NCBI RefSeq assembly: GCF_029978005.1
Contig: NZ_JARKOZ010000044.1
Coordinates: 1 to 64,000, forward strand
Length of the DNA stretch: 64,000 nucleotides
Reading direction: 5' to 3'
From: Solidesulfovibrio sp.
Lineage (GTDB): Bacteria > Desulfobacterota > Desulfovibrionia > Desulfovibrionales > Desulfovibrionaceae
Position numbers and translations under genes: made by a program. Position 1 is the first letter of the stretch. Each line of letters begins with the position of its first letter. Positions 51,194-59,369 of this stretch are shown piece after piece. The notes below the pieces were generated by a model. That model did not search any database and was not told the origin of the DNA. It worked only from the letters and a program-made list of their open reading frames with translations.

Positions 51194-52927
51194 ATGGCCG
51201 ACCCCGAAATCCGAAGACGGCTCGACGAGCGCCTCAGGCAGGCCTTCGCCCAGCGCGGCCTGCCGCCGGACGCCCTCGACGCCGGCCCGGACGCGCCCGA
51301 GGGGACGCTTCTCAGCGACCATCTGCTGGCCCAGGGCAGGATCACGCCCCAGGCCGTCAACGACGTCCTGCGCGAGGTCTTCGGCGTGGAGGCCATCGAC
51401 CCGTCCATGGTGGCGGTGGACCCCGAATTCGCCCGGGCGGCCCGGACCCTGTTCCCCCGCGACGCGGCCGTGGCTTTTGCCGCCGTGCCCTTGCGCTTCG
51501 AGCGCGGGCAGGCCCACGTGGTCATGGCCATCCCCGACGACGTGGCGGGCCTGGCGGGCGTCGAGCACCTGCTCGGCGCCCGCGTCAGGCCTTACGTCTG
51601 CCACGGCCCTGGGCTGGCCCGGGCCATCGAGGCCCTGTACCGCGACCCGCCAAGCCCCGAGGAGACGCCCTCGGCGGACATGGAGGAGCAGGCGGCGCGC
51701 GCGGCCAAGGCCGTGGCGCGCATCGCCGCCGACCACGTCCGCCTGCGCGATCCGGCCGAGGACCCGGAGGTGACGGCGCTCGTGCGCGCGGTCATGGACG
51801 CCCTGGCCGGGACGGGCGGCGGCGGGTCGGCCTCGGACATCCACCTGGAGCCGGGAAGCGGCTCCTGGCGCATCCGGGCCCGGCGCGACGGCCTGCTCCA
51901 GGACGCCCTGCGCCTGCCGCCGCTTTTGGGCGCGGCCCTGGCCAGGCGGTTCATGCTGCTTTCGGGCATGGACCCGGACCGGGCCGAGCTGCCCCAGGAC
52001 GGGGCCATCGACTTCACCCTGGCCGCGACCCGGCCCATGGACATGCGCGTGTCGGCCCTGCCGGCGCTGCATGGCCAGAAAATCGTGCTGCGGCTTTTGG
52101 ACAAGGGCAAGAAGAGCCTGACCCTGGCCGACCTGGACATGGACGCGGCCGAGGAAGGGCGCGTGCGCGCCACCCTGAACGCCCCCAACGGCCTGCTGCT
52201 GGTCACGGGGCCCACGGGTTCGGGCAAGACCACCAGCCTCTACGCCTTTCTCGACCGCCTCAACCGGCCCGAGGTCAACATCCTCACGGCCGAGGACCCT
52301 GTGGAATACAAGCTCGACGGCGCGACCCAGACGCCGTGCTCCTCCGAGGAGGGCCTGACCTTCGCCAAGGCCCTGCGCGCCTTTCTGCGCCAGGACCCCG
52401 ACATCATCATGGTCGGCGAGATCCGCGACGCCGAAACCGCCGATTTCGCCGTCAAGGCGGCGCTGACCGGCCACCTGGTCCTGTCCACCCTGCACACCAA
52501 CGACGCGCCCGGGGCGGTGAGCCGGCTGCTCAACATGGGCGTGCCCGGGCACCAGCTGGCGGCATGCCGGGTCACGGTCATGGCCCAGCGCCTGGTGCGC
52601 CGCCTGTGTCCGCAGTGCCGCCGGGAGACGCCCGCGCCGCGCGGATTTCCGGAGATCGACGTCCTGCCGGCCGGGACCGTCTTCTACGAGGCCGCCGGCT
52701 GCCCGGCCTGCCACGGCACCGGCTACAGCGGCCGGCTCGGCGTCTACGAGGTGTTCGCCATGACCGGAGACATGGAGCGGCTGGTCCTCGGCGGGGCCAG
52801 TGCCACGGAACTGCGCCGCGCGGCCGAGGCCGCCGGCATGGGGAGCCTTCGCGCCTCGGCCCTGTCCCGGCTGGCCCGGGGCCAGACCACGGCGGCGGAA
52901 GTGTTGCGGGTCACGGTGGAAGCCTGA
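51194..52927 (+). CDS. GspE/PilB-type secretion ATPase within the Tad locus
   Basis: ATPase of 577 aa of the type II secretion/type IVa pilus class, distinct from TadA. It has an N-terminal T2SSE_N-like domain (about 1-140), then SASDIHLEP, Walker A GPTGSGKTT (about 337-345), the Asp box TAEDPVEYKL, Walker B DIIMVGEIRDAETA and His box LVLSTLHTND. The zinc-type cysteine pairs CPQC and CPAC lie near 472 and 505. It precedes the TadC-like gene by 13 bases. One locus with both TadA and this type suggests separate motors for extension and another step. Confidence 0.9.
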   Translation: MADPEIRRRLDERLRQAFAQRGLPPDALDAGPDAPEGTLLSDHLLAQGRITPQAVNDVLREVFGVEAIDPSMVAVDPEFARAARTLFPRDAAVAFAAVPLRFERGQAHVVMAIPDDVAGLAGVEHLLGARVRPYVCHGPGLARAIEALYRDPPSPEETPSADMEEQAARAAKAVARIAADHVRLRDPAEDPEVTALVRAVMDALAGTGGGGSASDIHLEPGSGSWRIRARRDGLLQDALRLPPLLGAALARRFMLLSGMDPDRAELPQDGAIDFTLAATRPMDMRVSALPALHGQKIVLRLLDKGKKSLTLADLDMDAAEEGRVRATLNAPNGLLLVTGPTGSGKTTSLYAFLDRLNRPEVNILTAEDPVEYKLDGATQTPCSSEEGLTFAKALRAFLRQDPDIIMVGEIRDAETADFAVKAALTGHLVLSTLHTNDAPGAVSRLLNMGVPGHQLAACRVTVMAQRLVRRLCPQCRRETPAPRGFPEIDVLPAGTVFYEAAGCPACHGTGYSGRLGVYEVFAMTGDMERLVLGGASATELRRAAEAAGMGSLRASALSRLARGQTTAAEVLRVTVEA

Positions 52928-52940
52928 AGAGGGGAAACGT

Positions 52941-53828
52941 ATGGACGTCTTTTTGCTCAAGGATATCGGGCTGCTGCTTTTCACCGTCGGCATCGGCGGC
53001 GCGGTCTGGGGACTGCTGCCGCGCGGGAGCGGCAAGATCGCTAAACGGGAGGGCGCGGCCGACCGCGTGGACGCCCTGCTCGGCGAAAGCGCCGGCCTGG
53101 CCGCCCTGCTGCGCCCGGGCTACGCCTTTCTCGAACCCCTGGCCGCCCGCCTGACGCCGCCCGCCTACAAGGCGCGCCTGGCCCGCTACCTGACCACGGC
53201 CGGCATCGACCGCATCCTCGCGCCGGAGGCCTTCGTATCCTTCCAGGCGGCCATGCTCGTCATCTTCTGCCTGCTCGGCCTGGCCCTGCAGGCCAAGGCC
53301 TCCACGGTCCTGCTCTTCGGGGCCATGGGCCTGCTCTACCCGTACTGGTGGCTCTACGACAAAAAGACCCTGCGCCAGAAAAACATCACCCGCTCCATGC
53401 CCGACGTGGTGGACATGCTGGCCCTGTCCACCGCGGCCGGCCTCGACTTCCAGGCCGGCATCAAGCGCATCCGCGACCTGGCCTCGGGCCGCGACCCCTT
53501 CGTGGCCGAGCTGGCCCTGGTCCACCACAACGTGACGCTCGGCATGTCCATGGAGGACGCGCTCACCCTCATGGCCGCCCGGGTGGACACCCCGGAGATG
53601 CATTCGTTTGCCTCCATCCTGGTCCAGGCCCAGAAAATGGGCTCGTCCATCGCCGACATCCTCAAGGACCAGGCGGCGCGCATGCGCCAGGACCGGTTCC
53701 TGGCCGCCGAGCGGGCCGGGGCCGTGGCCGCCCAGAAGCTCCTTCTGCCCATGGTGCTCTTTTTGTTCCCCATCATCTTCGGCGTGGTCTTCGGCCCCTT
53801 CGTGCTGAAATTCCTCTACAACCGCTGA
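52941..53828 (+). CDS. tadC: TadC-like inner-membrane platform protein
   Basis: Protein of 295 aa. One N-terminal helix, two central helices (about 95-135) and one C-terminal helix flank the T2SSF domain, with SMPDVVDMLALSTAAGLDFQ and FASILVQAQKMGSSIADIL. TadC pairs with TadB to make the platform that TadA drives. AGAGGGGAAA precedes the ATG. Confidence 0.9.
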   Translation: MDVFLLKDIGLLLFTVGIGGAVWGLLPRGSGKIAKREGAADRVDALLGESAGLAALLRPGYAFLEPLAARLTPPAYKARLARYLTTAGIDRILAPEAFVSFQAAMLVIFCLLGLALQAKASTVLLFGAMGLLYPYWWLYDKKTLRQKNITRSMPDVVDMLALSTAAGLDFQAGIKRIRDLASGRDPFVAELALVHHNVTLGMSMEDALTLMAARVDTPEMHSFASILVQAQKMGSSIADILKDQAARMRQDRFLAAERAGAVAAQKLLLPMVLFLFPIIFGVVFGPFVLKFLYNR

Positions 53829-53864
53829 CCCGGTTCCCCAGGGAACCGGCTTGGGCCCAAGGCG

Positions 53865-55277
53865 ATGATCGTCACTCTTCGCATCGAACGCGACGGCGCG
53901 GTTCTTGAGACCCTGACCCTCGGCCCGGGCGAGCACGGCATCGGCCGCGCCCCGGACAACGCCGCGGTCCTGGCCGACGGGGCCGTGTCCTCCCGCCACG
54001 CCCTGCTGCGCGTGCGCGAGGCCGACGCGGAGCTCGTGGACCAGGGAAGCCTCAACGGCACGTTCGTGGACGGCGAGAAGGTCGCCAGGACGACCTTCAC
54101 CCGCGCCGCGACGGCCGACATCTGCGGCTTCCGCCTGGTCTTCTCGGCCAAGGCCGCCCCGAGGACGCGCCCGGAGCGGCGAGGGAAAGCCGGCTTCGGC
54201 ACGCGCGCGGGCATCCTGCTGGCCACGGCCGTCCTGGCCCTGGGCGTCGCTCTGGCGGTCTGGCTCCCGGCCCAGCACGCCCTCGACGCCTTCGCCAGGA
54301 CCGAGGCCCTGCAACGTGGGGCGCTTCTGGCGCGGTTTCTGGCCGAGCAGAACGTCGTGCCCCTGGGGGCCAAGCTCCTCGATCAGTTGCGCACCGCCTC
54401 CGTGGCCGCCGAGGAGGGCGTGCTCCAGGCCGTCGTGACCGACCCCTACGGCAAGGTGCTGGCCCCGGCCCAGGACATGGGCAAGGTTCTGGGAGAGCCG
54501 CAGGTCGGCAAGGCGCTCAAGGAGGCCGGGCCGAGCATCTGGACCGGACCCGAGGGGAACCTCTTTCTGGCCTGCCCCATCCGCGACGGCCATACCCAGC
54601 TCGGTCTGGCCCTCGTCGCCTACAGGCCCGAGTCGGCGCTTGCGCCCCCGGACCGGGCCGGCGGGGCGGCGGCGGGACTGCTGGCGGCGGTGCTCCTGTG
54701 GGCGGCGGCGGCCTGGCTCCTCCTGCGCCTGGCCCTCGGGCCCGTAAGGATCATGGCCGAGGATGTCGGCGTGGCCCTCAAATCCGGGAACCACGAATTG
54801 GCCGTCGTGCCCGCCTCCCGGGAAATGGCCGATCTTAAGCACGCCGTGGAGCGGCTTCTGGTCCTTTCTCCGACGGGCGCGGCGGAGCGGGACGGCCCGC
54901 CCCGGGCGTCCGTCGCCCCCTCCGGCCCGGCGTCGTCCGCTGCAGTCGATCCGGAGTCCCCGACCGGAGCGTCGGCGGCCGGCGAGGCCGGTAGCGGGAC
55001 CGACGGCGGGACCTGGTGCCAGCTCGATCTGGCCAATTACCGCTTGACCGACTGGAGTCCGGCGTTCGCGGAGCATCTCCGTTCCCGGGACCTGGTCCCT
55101 CCCGTGCATCTCCTGGCCGCCATGGCCGATGCGGCCGTGCTCGCGGCCGTGGCCGGGGCCGTGGACGATCCGGCCGAGGACGCCTCGCGTCCCGTCGAGA
55201 ATCGTGCCCTGACGGCGCGCAAGGAGCCGGGCCCCACGCCCGGCACCGTCCGCATCCGTCTTACGGAGGCCCCATGA
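53865..55277 (+). CDS. FHA-domain membrane sensor protein
   Basis: Protein of 470 aa. The N-terminal FHA domain (about 20-85) keeps the phosphothreonine-site elements: GIGRAPDN, SSRHALLRV and NGTFVDG. Helices at about 118-137 and 265-287 enclose a periplasmic part of about 125 residues with a Cache-like VVTDPYGKVLAPAQDMGKVL segment. A HAMP-like stretch, a low-complexity linker and a small PAS-like end follow. So a phosphopeptide reader and an envelope sensor share one chain. It is first of three FHA genes that overlap by ATGA. Confidence 0.82.
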   Translation: MIVTLRIERDGAVLETLTLGPGEHGIGRAPDNAAVLADGAVSSRHALLRVREADAELVDQGSLNGTFVDGEKVARTTFTRAATADICGFRLVFSAKAAPRTRPERRGKAGFGTRAGILLATAVLALGVALAVWLPAQHALDAFARTEALQRGALLARFLAEQNVVPLGAKLLDQLRTASVAAEEGVLQAVVTDPYGKVLAPAQDMGKVLGEPQVGKALKEAGPSIWTGPEGNLFLACPIRDGHTQLGLALVAYRPESALAPPDRAGGAAAGLLAAVLLWAAAAWLLLRLALGPVRIMAEDVGVALKSGNHELAVVPASREMADLKHAVERLLVLSPTGAAERDGPPRASVAPSGPASSAAVDPESPTGASAAGEAGSGTDGGTWCQLDLANYRLTDWSPAFAEHLRSRDLVPPVHLLAAMADAAVLAAVAGAVDDPAEDASRPVENRALTARKEPGPTPGTVRIRLTEAP

Positions 55278-56200
55278 CTTCTTGCCGGGAAGACCTGACC
55301 ATCATCCGGCCCCTGGCCGCCTTGACCCTCACCGTGCGCGATCCGTCGGGCCGGGTGCGCCAGCTGCCCCTTGCCCAGGGTGAGCTGACCGTCGGGCGCG
55401 ACACGTCCTGCGGCCTGCCGCTGGAGCCCGACGACGCCAGCGCTTCCCGTCGCCACGCCAGCATCGTCGTGGACGGCCCGACCGTGACCGTCACGGACAC
55501 CGGCAGCACCAACGGCCTGTACGTCAACGGCGTCCGAGTGGAGCGGGCGGTGCTCGCGCCGGGCGACGAGTTGCGCCTGGGGCGCACGGTGTGCGTCATC
55601 GCCTCGGCTGCGTCGCCCGAAGCCCCTCCGGGAAACGCGGGCCCGGCGCGGGATGGCGTCGCGTCCCCGTCCCGCGGCCGGTCCAGGCGGCGGCTTTTTC
55701 TGCTCGTCGGCGTCCTGGCGGGGCTGCTCGTCCTGCTCGGGCTGCTCGTTTATTCCAAGTCCGAGGCTCCGCGCCCCGTCGTCTCCGCGTCTGCCCCGGC
55801 GCAACCGTCGCCCTCGCCGGCAACCGCGCCCGAACCCGAAGCCGAAGCCGCCGCCCCCACGCCCGAGGCGGTGGACAAGGCCGACGACCTCGCGCGGCAG
55901 GCCATGTTCTTCTACAACAACAAGCAGCTGGCCCTGGCCATCGACGCATGGGAGAAGGCCATGGCCCTCGATCCCCGCAACGCCCAGACCGCCAAATGGC
56001 TGGTCCGGGCCGAAAGCGAACGCGACCAACTCCTGGACAAGCATTACCGGGACGGCATCACCGCCATGAAGTACGCTCGCGTCGACGAGGCCAAGGCGTC
56101 CTTCCGGTTCGTGATGGAGCTTTGTCGCGGCCAGTCCGCCGACGAGCGCTGCCAGGACGCCGCCAGGCAACTGGGGCAGCTGGAGGGAAGGACGCCATGA
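55274..56200 (+). CDS. FHA-domain protein with membrane helix and TPR-like tail
   Basis: Protein of 308 aa. The FHA domain at about 30-105 has TVGRDTSCG, ASRRHASIV and STNGLYVNG. A helix at about 126-146, a Pro/Ala/Glu linker and a helical tail (about 185-305, ARQAMFFYNNKQLALAIDAW) with TPR-type pairs follow. The tail should lie outside the cytoplasm. It overlaps both neighbours by ATGA. Confidence 0.85.
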   Translation: MTSCREDLTIIRPLAALTLTVRDPSGRVRQLPLAQGELTVGRDTSCGLPLEPDDASASRRHASIVVDGPTVTVTDTGSTNGLYVNGVRVERAVLAPGDELRLGRTVCVIASAASPEAPPGNAGPARDGVASPSRGRSRRRLFLLVGVLAGLLVLLGLLVYSKSEAPRPVVSASAPAQPSPSPATAPEPEAEAAAPTPEAVDKADDLARQAMFFYNNKQLALAIDAWEKAMALDPRNAQTAKWLVRAESERDQLLDKHYRDGITAMKYARVDEAKASFRFVMELCRGQSADERCQDAARQLGQLEGRTP

Positions 56201-57675
56201 TGGAATCGTCGGCCACGCAGCACGGTCAGGCCGCTGGCCAGGCCCGGACGGACCGCACGGAATTCCGCCCCCGGCCGGCTTTTTCCGGCAAGGGGCCAAA
56301 CGCCGTGGAGGTTGTGGAAGGCCCGGGCCAGGGCGCGATCCACCGGTTCGAGTCCCGCCTGCTCGTCGGCCGGGCCTCCCGGTGCGACCTCGTCATCGAC
56401 GATCCCACCGTCTCCCGCGAGCATCTCCGCCTGGAAGGCCGGGGCGGCCGATGGCAGGCCGTCAGCCGCAATCCGAAAAACCCCGCCCTGAAAAAGGGCA
56501 TCCCTTTCCAGGCCGGGGCCCTGGTCACGGGAGACATTTTGACCGTTGGGCCGGCCCGGCTGCGTTTCGTGCTCGCGAAGCCCAAGGGCGGGCTCGCCTT
56601 GCCGCCGGGGTTGGCGCGCCTGCTTGGCCGGAAGCGGTTCCTCATCGGCGCGGGCCTCGGGGTTTTCGTCTTGCTGCTGGCCTCGTTCTTCCTGTCCCGG
56701 CCGGCCAAGTCGCCCCAGGAGGCCGTGGTCGCGGGCGAACGGGACAAGCTGCAGGCCATGCAGGACTCGGAATACATGCGCAAGGTCTCGACCCTGCTCA
56801 TCCAGGCCCGCCGGCTCCACGACGAGGGCCGCGACGGCGAAGCCCTGGCCCGGCTCGACTCCCTGCTGGCCATCGACGCCGAAAACGGCGAAGCCCTGCG
56901 CCTGAGGGCCGAGATACAGGCCGGTCAGGAAAGACGCGCCGCCGAGGACAAGAGCCGCCGCGAACAGGCGGCCCAGGCCCTGGAAAGGGCCAGACCCCAC
57001 TTGCAAAAGGCCGAGCGCCTTCTGGCCGCCGGCGATGCGGCGGCGGCGCGGGCGGCGGCGCAAAGCGCCCTGGCCGAGGCTCCGGATGCGGTCGAAGTGC
57101 GGCAGTTCCTGGACAAGATCGACGCCCGGGAGGCCTCGGACCAGCGTCAGGCCGCGCAAAAGGCCAAGGAGGTCGCTTCCAGGCGCCAGGAATTGACCGG
57201 CCTCTATGCCGAGGCCGCGGCGGCGCTCGAAGACGACGACCTGTACAAGGCCATGCTCCTCTACCGCCGCCTGGGCGAGGAGGAAGGCGAGCCCGCCCGC
57301 ACGGCGGCGCGCAAAAAGGCCGCCGAAATCCAGGATGCGCTGGTCAAGCGGATCATGCCCGACTTCTCCGCCGGCCAGAAGCTCTACAACCAGAAGAAGT
57401 ACGCCGAAGCCTACGCGTTGTGGGTCAAGGTGCTCGAAGTCTATCCCGAGGCCAAGGAAACCAAGGCCAAGGTGGCCGAACTGACGCCCATGCTCGAGGC
57501 CGAGGCCAAACGGCTCTACGAGGAGGGGCTCGTCTACGAGGGACTCGGCGACCGGGCCATGGCCAAGGCGCGCTGGCGCGCGGTCCTGGAAACCATGCCG
57601 CGAAAGGACGACGTCTTTTATCGCCGGGCGGCGGACAAGCTCGGGACGGCTCCAGAGGAAAAGGAGCGGCCATGA
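56197..57675 (+). CDS. FHA-domain protein with membrane helix and long helical repeat domain
   Basis: Protein of 492 aa. The FHA domain at about 35-125 has LVGRASRCD and VSREHLRLE; the STNG loop is altered to NPKNPALKKG, so phosphopeptide binding may be weakened. A helix at about 147-167 is followed by roughly 300 residues of TPR-like and coiled-coil helices (LIQARRLHDEGRDGEALARL, YNQKKYAEAYALWVKVLEVY). It overlaps the phosphatase gene by ATGA. It could be a scaffold that links the kinase signal to periplasmic pilus parts. Confidence 0.82.
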   Translation: MMESSATQHGQAAGQARTDRTEFRPRPAFSGKGPNAVEVVEGPGQGAIHRFESRLLVGRASRCDLVIDDPTVSREHLRLEGRGGRWQAVSRNPKNPALKKGIPFQAGALVTGDILTVGPARLRFVLAKPKGGLALPPGLARLLGRKRFLIGAGLGVFVLLLASFFLSRPAKSPQEAVVAGERDKLQAMQDSEYMRKVSTLLIQARRLHDEGRDGEALARLDSLLAIDAENGEALRLRAEIQAGQERRAAEDKSRREQAAQALERARPHLQKAERLLAAGDAAAARAAAQSALAEAPDAVEVRQFLDKIDAREASDQRQAAQKAKEVASRRQELTGLYAEAAAALEDDDLYKAMLLYRRLGEEEGEPARTAARKKAAEIQDALVKRIMPDFSAGQKLYNQKKYAEAYALWVKVLEVYPEAKETKAKVAELTPMLEAEAKRLYEEGLVYEGLGDRAMAKARWRAVLETMPRKDDVFYRRAADKLGTAPEEKERP

Positions 57676-58448
57676 GGATCGAGGCCGCCGGAGCCACGGA
57701 TCGCGGCAGCGTCCGGGACAATAACGAGGACGCCTTCTGGGTCGATGCCGCCCAGGGGCTCTTTCTCGTGGCGGACGGCATGGGCGGGCTGGCCGCCGGG
57801 GAAGTGGCCAGCCAATTGGCGGTGACCACCGTGGCCCGGCTGCTGACCTCGCCGTCGCCTTTCGACACCCGGGAGTACGCCCCGCCGGGAACCCCGGCCT
57901 GGCTTCCCGCCTCGCGGCGGCTCGAGCGCGCCGTGGGCGAGGCCAACAGGGCCGTGCACGACGCCTCCCGGGCCCGCTTCGGCGCATCCGGAGCCTCGGG
58001 CATGGGCAGTACCCTGGTCGGGCTGTACCGCGTCGAGGACGGCTTCGTCATGGCCAATGTGGGCGACAGCCGGCTGTACCGTTTCCACGCCGGAGCGCTG
58101 GCCCAGTGCAGCGAGGACCATTCCCTGGTCATGGCGCAGGTGCGGCAGGGAGTGCTGTCCCCTGAGGAGGCCGCGCGCAGTCCCGAGCGCCACGTCATCT
58201 ACCGGGCCCTGGGCATGTCTTCGGAGGTGGAGGCGGACATCCTCCCCGTGGCCTGCGCGCCAGGCGACAGTTTCCTGTTGTGTTCCGACGGGCTCACGGA
58301 TGCGGTCAGTCCCGACGCCCTGGCGGCGCTCCTTGGGCGGGACGGCGCGGACGGACCGGAACGGACCTGCGGCCGGCTCATTCGGGCCGCCCTGGACCGG
58401 CAGGCCCGGGACAACGTGACCGTGGTCCTGGTGCGCGTCTTGGCCTAG
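57672..58448 (+). CDS. PP2C-type Ser/Thr protein phosphatase
   Basis: Soluble phosphatase of 258 aa with the full PPM motif set: TDRGSVRDNNEDA, VADGMGG, the GSTLVGL segment, NVGDSRLYR, SDGLTD and DNVTVVLV. All metal-binding Asp residues are present. It is expected to remove the phosphates placed by the kinase at the other end of the locus. It is the last gene before a clear terminator. Confidence 0.93.
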   Translation: MRIEAAGATDRGSVRDNNEDAFWVDAAQGLFLVADGMGGLAAGEVASQLAVTTVARLLTSPSPFDTREYAPPGTPAWLPASRRLERAVGEANRAVHDASRARFGASGASGMGSTLVGLYRVEDGFVMANVGDSRLYRFHAGALAQCSEDHSLVMAQVRQGVLSPEEAARSPERHVIYRALGMSSEVEADILPVACAPGDSFLLCSDGLTDAVSPDALAALLGRDGADGPERTCGRLIRAALDRQARDNVTVVLVRVLA

Positions 58449-58516
58449 CCGTTGTTCCCATGTCCGGCGCTTGGACATGAGGGCGTGCCCTTTCCAGACA
58501 GGGGGCCGGATACGCG

Positions 58517-58556
58517 AAACGGGGTGGTTTTTTTCAACCGCCTCGTTTATTTTTAT
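58517..58556 (+). terminator. Terminator at the end of the Tad locus
   Basis: The 11-bp stem AAACGGGGTGG/CCGCCTCGTTT (two G-U pairs, loop TTTTTTTCAA) is followed by ATTTTTATG. A weaker stem CATGTCC/GGACATG (58459-58479) precedes it. Confidence 0.75.
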
Positions 58557-58628
58557 GTTCGTCAGGCGTTGGGCAAAGCCGTCCAAAAGAAAACGGGGTT
58601 GGGCCTTGTCGGTCTGACCCCTTGAAGT

Positions 58629-58674
58629 TTTGGTGCACATGGCAGGATTCGAAGCTGCGACCTGTGGATTCGCG
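58629..58674 (-). pseudogene. Degenerate tRNA 3' half (right remnant)
   Basis: The minus strand reads GCGAATCCACAGGTCGCAGC, then TTCGAAT-CCTGC-CATGTGC-ACCA. That is the 3' anticodon strand, variable loop, T-arm and acceptor of a tRNA. One T-stem pair is broken (C-C). The 5' half is missing: no GTGGA partner for TCCAC, no D-arm and no GCACATG. It is the shape left when an integrase crosses over within a tRNA gene. Confidence 0.6.
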
Positions 58675-59369
58675 GTCTCGTAACAGGCCAAGATATAGCA
58701 GCATGTCAGAGCGACATGTCGTGACGTTTCGCTCGGGACGCTTCTCGTGCTTGCTCTCGTTTTCCCCCGCCTTTTCGCCTCGATTCGCCTCCCGAGGGAG
58801 CAAGATTGGAGCAAGTGGAGCAGGGAAAGGCTCGCTTGCTCGCCGCCTTCGGGCGACGTTGCGTTCGTGAATTCCTTTAGCCCATCGATGCTCCTGGGAT
58901 GGGAGAGACGAGGGCTTGCGACGGATGGCGCGACAAGGTGCGCCTTCCGGGAGGCAGGCGCGCTTATCGGTAAGCCTTTTCCGACGGTTTCTGTCCGCGA
59001 CACGCCGGCCTTGCGTCGGATGCGGCAGGTGAGCGGCAAGTCGCGTAGCGTGGGGAACGGAGGAATGAATGTGTCGTTCCTTTCTCGCGTCAGGGGGGAA
59101 ATGCTCGCTGCGGAGGCTTTTAGTATACGTGTCTCCGTATACAATCCTCGATTTCTGCTTTGATAGACAGGCCGATGGCGATGTCGTGAATCGTTTTGCG
59201 CCAGCATGCAATAGTAATGCATCATTCTCGTTGAAGAGGAGAAGGCCTTCCCATTCGCCGGCTCCGCTTCCAATTCGCCTCGACAAAGCGCAGGTGCTGG
59301 CTTTATCTATAGGAGACGCGAACAATTTTACATGATTCCCGCAGGCAGATCGAGCACGGAGATGGCTTC

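Larger units (their letters stand above)
58449..59369. other. Long AT-richer spacer with terminator and tRNA remnant
   Basis: About 920 bases without a credible gene. The 5' part holds the Tad-locus terminator and the second tRNA remnant. The rest, to the start of the chemotaxis fusion gene, is visibly less GC-rich and encodes only short frames with atypical composition. Open frames crossing it on the minus strand run antisense into the phosphatase and have no recognisable domain. Confidence 0.6.

Noticed and set aside
51194-53828. A type II secretion operon
   Set aside because: Only a GspE-class ATPase is present. Its neighbours are TadC and the Tad parts, with no GspC, D, G or L.
58534-59325. 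A 263-codon minus-strand frame that could be an integrase
   Set aside because: It contains no tyrosine-recombinase R-H-R-Y pattern and its 3' part is just the tRNA remnant in translation.
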